NCBI RefSeq assembly: GCF_902459655.1
Contig: NZ_CABPSB010000017.1
Span: forward strand, 62,001-126,000
DNA: 64,000 nt
Direction of reading: 5' to 3'
Source of the DNA: Pandoraea anhela
GTDB lineage: Bacteria > Pseudomonadota > Gammaproteobacteria > Burkholderiales > Burkholderiaceae
A program made the translations under genes and the position numbers. This document shows positions 63,370-64,000 of this stretch, piece after piece. The number at the start of each line of letters is the position of its first letter. Position 1 is the stretch's first letter. The notes below the pieces were generated by a model. The model saw only the letters and a list, made by a program, of their open reading frames with translations, made no database searches and had not been told where the DNA came from.

Positions 63370-63599
63370 GCAAAGCAAACATAGAACAATCTGTGCGCGA
63401 GAGTCTGGATATGTATTTCCGTGATCTGGACGGCGCACGACCACACGATGTCTACGATATGGTCGTCTCGGTCGTCGAAAAACCTCTGCTCGAGTTCGTG
63501 CTCGGCAAGGCCGACGGCAACCAGTCGCTCGCCGCGGAGTATCTGGGGATCAACCGCAACACGCTGCGCAAGAAATTGCAGCAGCACGGTCTGCTGTAA
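63366..63599 (+). CDS. fis: DNA-binding protein Fis
   Basis: A 77-residue nucleoid protein, shorter at the N-terminus than E. coli Fis (98), which is usual for betaproteobacteria. The C-terminal helix-turn-helix is NQSLAAEYLGINRNTLRKKL. It bends DNA and activates rRNA promoters and recombination during fast growth. The start codon lies within the dusB stop overlap, so it is translationally coupled. Confidence 0.97.
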   Translation: MSKANIEQSVRESLDMYFRDLDGARPHDVYDMVVSVVEKPLLEFVLGKADGNQSLAAEYLGINRNTLRKKLQQHGLL

Positions 63600-63674
63600 G
63601 GGATTCGCTTCCCCCGGCCGATCTCGCGCCTTCGCGTTCACCCGCCCGTTTTTGCCGCTTCACTACCGTCCGTC

Positions 63675-64000
63675 ATGATCAAGCAAGCTCTTATTTCCGT
63701 CTCCGACAAGACCGGCATCGTCGACTTCGCCAAGTCGCTCGCCGCCCAAGGCGTGTCGATTCTCTCCACCGGCGGCACCGCCAAACTGCTGGCCGACGCC
63801 GGTCTGAAAGTGACCGAAGTGGCCGACTACACCGGCTTTCCGGAAATGCTCGACGGCCGTGTGAAGACGCTGCACCCGAAGGTGCACGGCGGTATTCTGG
63901 CGCGTCGCGACCTGCCCGAGCATATGGCTGCGCTCGACAAGCACGGCATTCCGACGATCGACCTGCTCGTGGTGAACCTGTACCCGTTCGTGCAGACCGT
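63675..64000 (+). CDS. purH: AICAR transformylase/IMP cyclohydrolase, N-terminal part (3' end outside window)
   Basis: The first ~108 residues are present and run to the window end. They make up the MGS-like IMP cyclohydrolase domain: [29 protein letters not shown] and [16 protein letters not shown], all standard. PurH catalyses the last two steps of purine synthesis. ATG 63675 follows fis by 75 bases, the fis-purH order known in Burkholderiaceae. Confidence 0.96.
   Translation, partial: MIKQALISVSDKTGIVDFAKSLAAQGVSILSTGGTAKLLADAGLKVTEVADYTGFPEMLDGRVKTLHPKVHGGILARRDLPEHMAALDKHGIPTIDLLVVNLYPFVQT

Overview
The window is a high-GC chromosomal segment of a betaproteobacterium, most likely family Burkholderiaceae; Pandoraea is my best guess from protein-level familiarity, and I could not search to confirm it. 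Support: GC-rich third codon positions throughout, an elongator tRNA-Met with 3' CCA encoded, and the gene orders miaB-ybeZ-ybeY-corC-lnt, glyQ-glyS-gmhB-plsC, lptD-surA-pdxA-rsmA diverging from amgK-murU, pepP-ubiH and dusB-fis-purH. Nothing looks like a large mobile island, prophage, CRISPR array or rRNA operon. The content is core and housekeeping DNA with a more variable first half.

Layout. 1-5.4 kb: the end of an MFS symporter gene, a tRNA-Met unit with its own consensus promoter and terminator, an unrecognised gene, a zinc-ribbon protein, and a TerC-family membrane protein diverging from a NhaR-like LysR regulator, then an AI-2E family transporter. 5.7-12.6 kb: a TPR/glycosyltransferase-like protein, a two-gene ABC transporter (double-length permease plus ATPase with an extra C-terminal domain, no binding protein), an outer-membrane barrel protein and a 47-residue membrane peptide. 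12.7-20 kb: the threonine-catabolism pair tdh-kbl diverging from an XRE-cupin regulator, a relic of a chemotaxis receptor, a TetR/MFS divergent pair with three operator copies, and an Old Yellow Enzyme. 20-25.3 kb: an MscS-type channel and a four-gene osmoprotectant ABC importer, together an osmotic-response block.

26-33 kb: a membrane diguanylate cyclase, then the stationary-phase/stress operon prkA-yeaH-spoVR with a fourth gene of the glyoxalase (VOC) superfamily. 33.8-36.7 kb: a zinc uptake operon znuCBA behind a palindrome that may be a Zur box and a tiny coupled membrane ORF. 36.7-43.5 kb: tRNA modification, rRNA maturation and lipoprotein acylation (miaB, ybeZ, ybeY, corC, lnt) with a ChaC-like gene inserted. 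43.7-50.5 kb: glycyl-tRNA synthetase, heptose phosphatase, acyltransferase, a metallopeptidase, glyoxalase I and a rubredoxin. 50.8-57.4 kb: a DMT exporter facing the outer-membrane biogenesis operon lptD-surA-pdxA-rsmA. 57.5-64 kb: cell-wall recycling (amgK-murU), pepP, ubiH, dusB, fis and the start of purH.

The most useful non-routine signals are regulatory: four divergent or upstream regions carry clear repeated or palindromic operators (3315-3361, 15113-15140, 17212-17283, 33860-33878). Others are the VOC gene tied to the PrkA module, a small membrane ORF coupled to znuC, the binding-protein-less ABC transporter, and a chemoreceptor fossil at 16007-16138.
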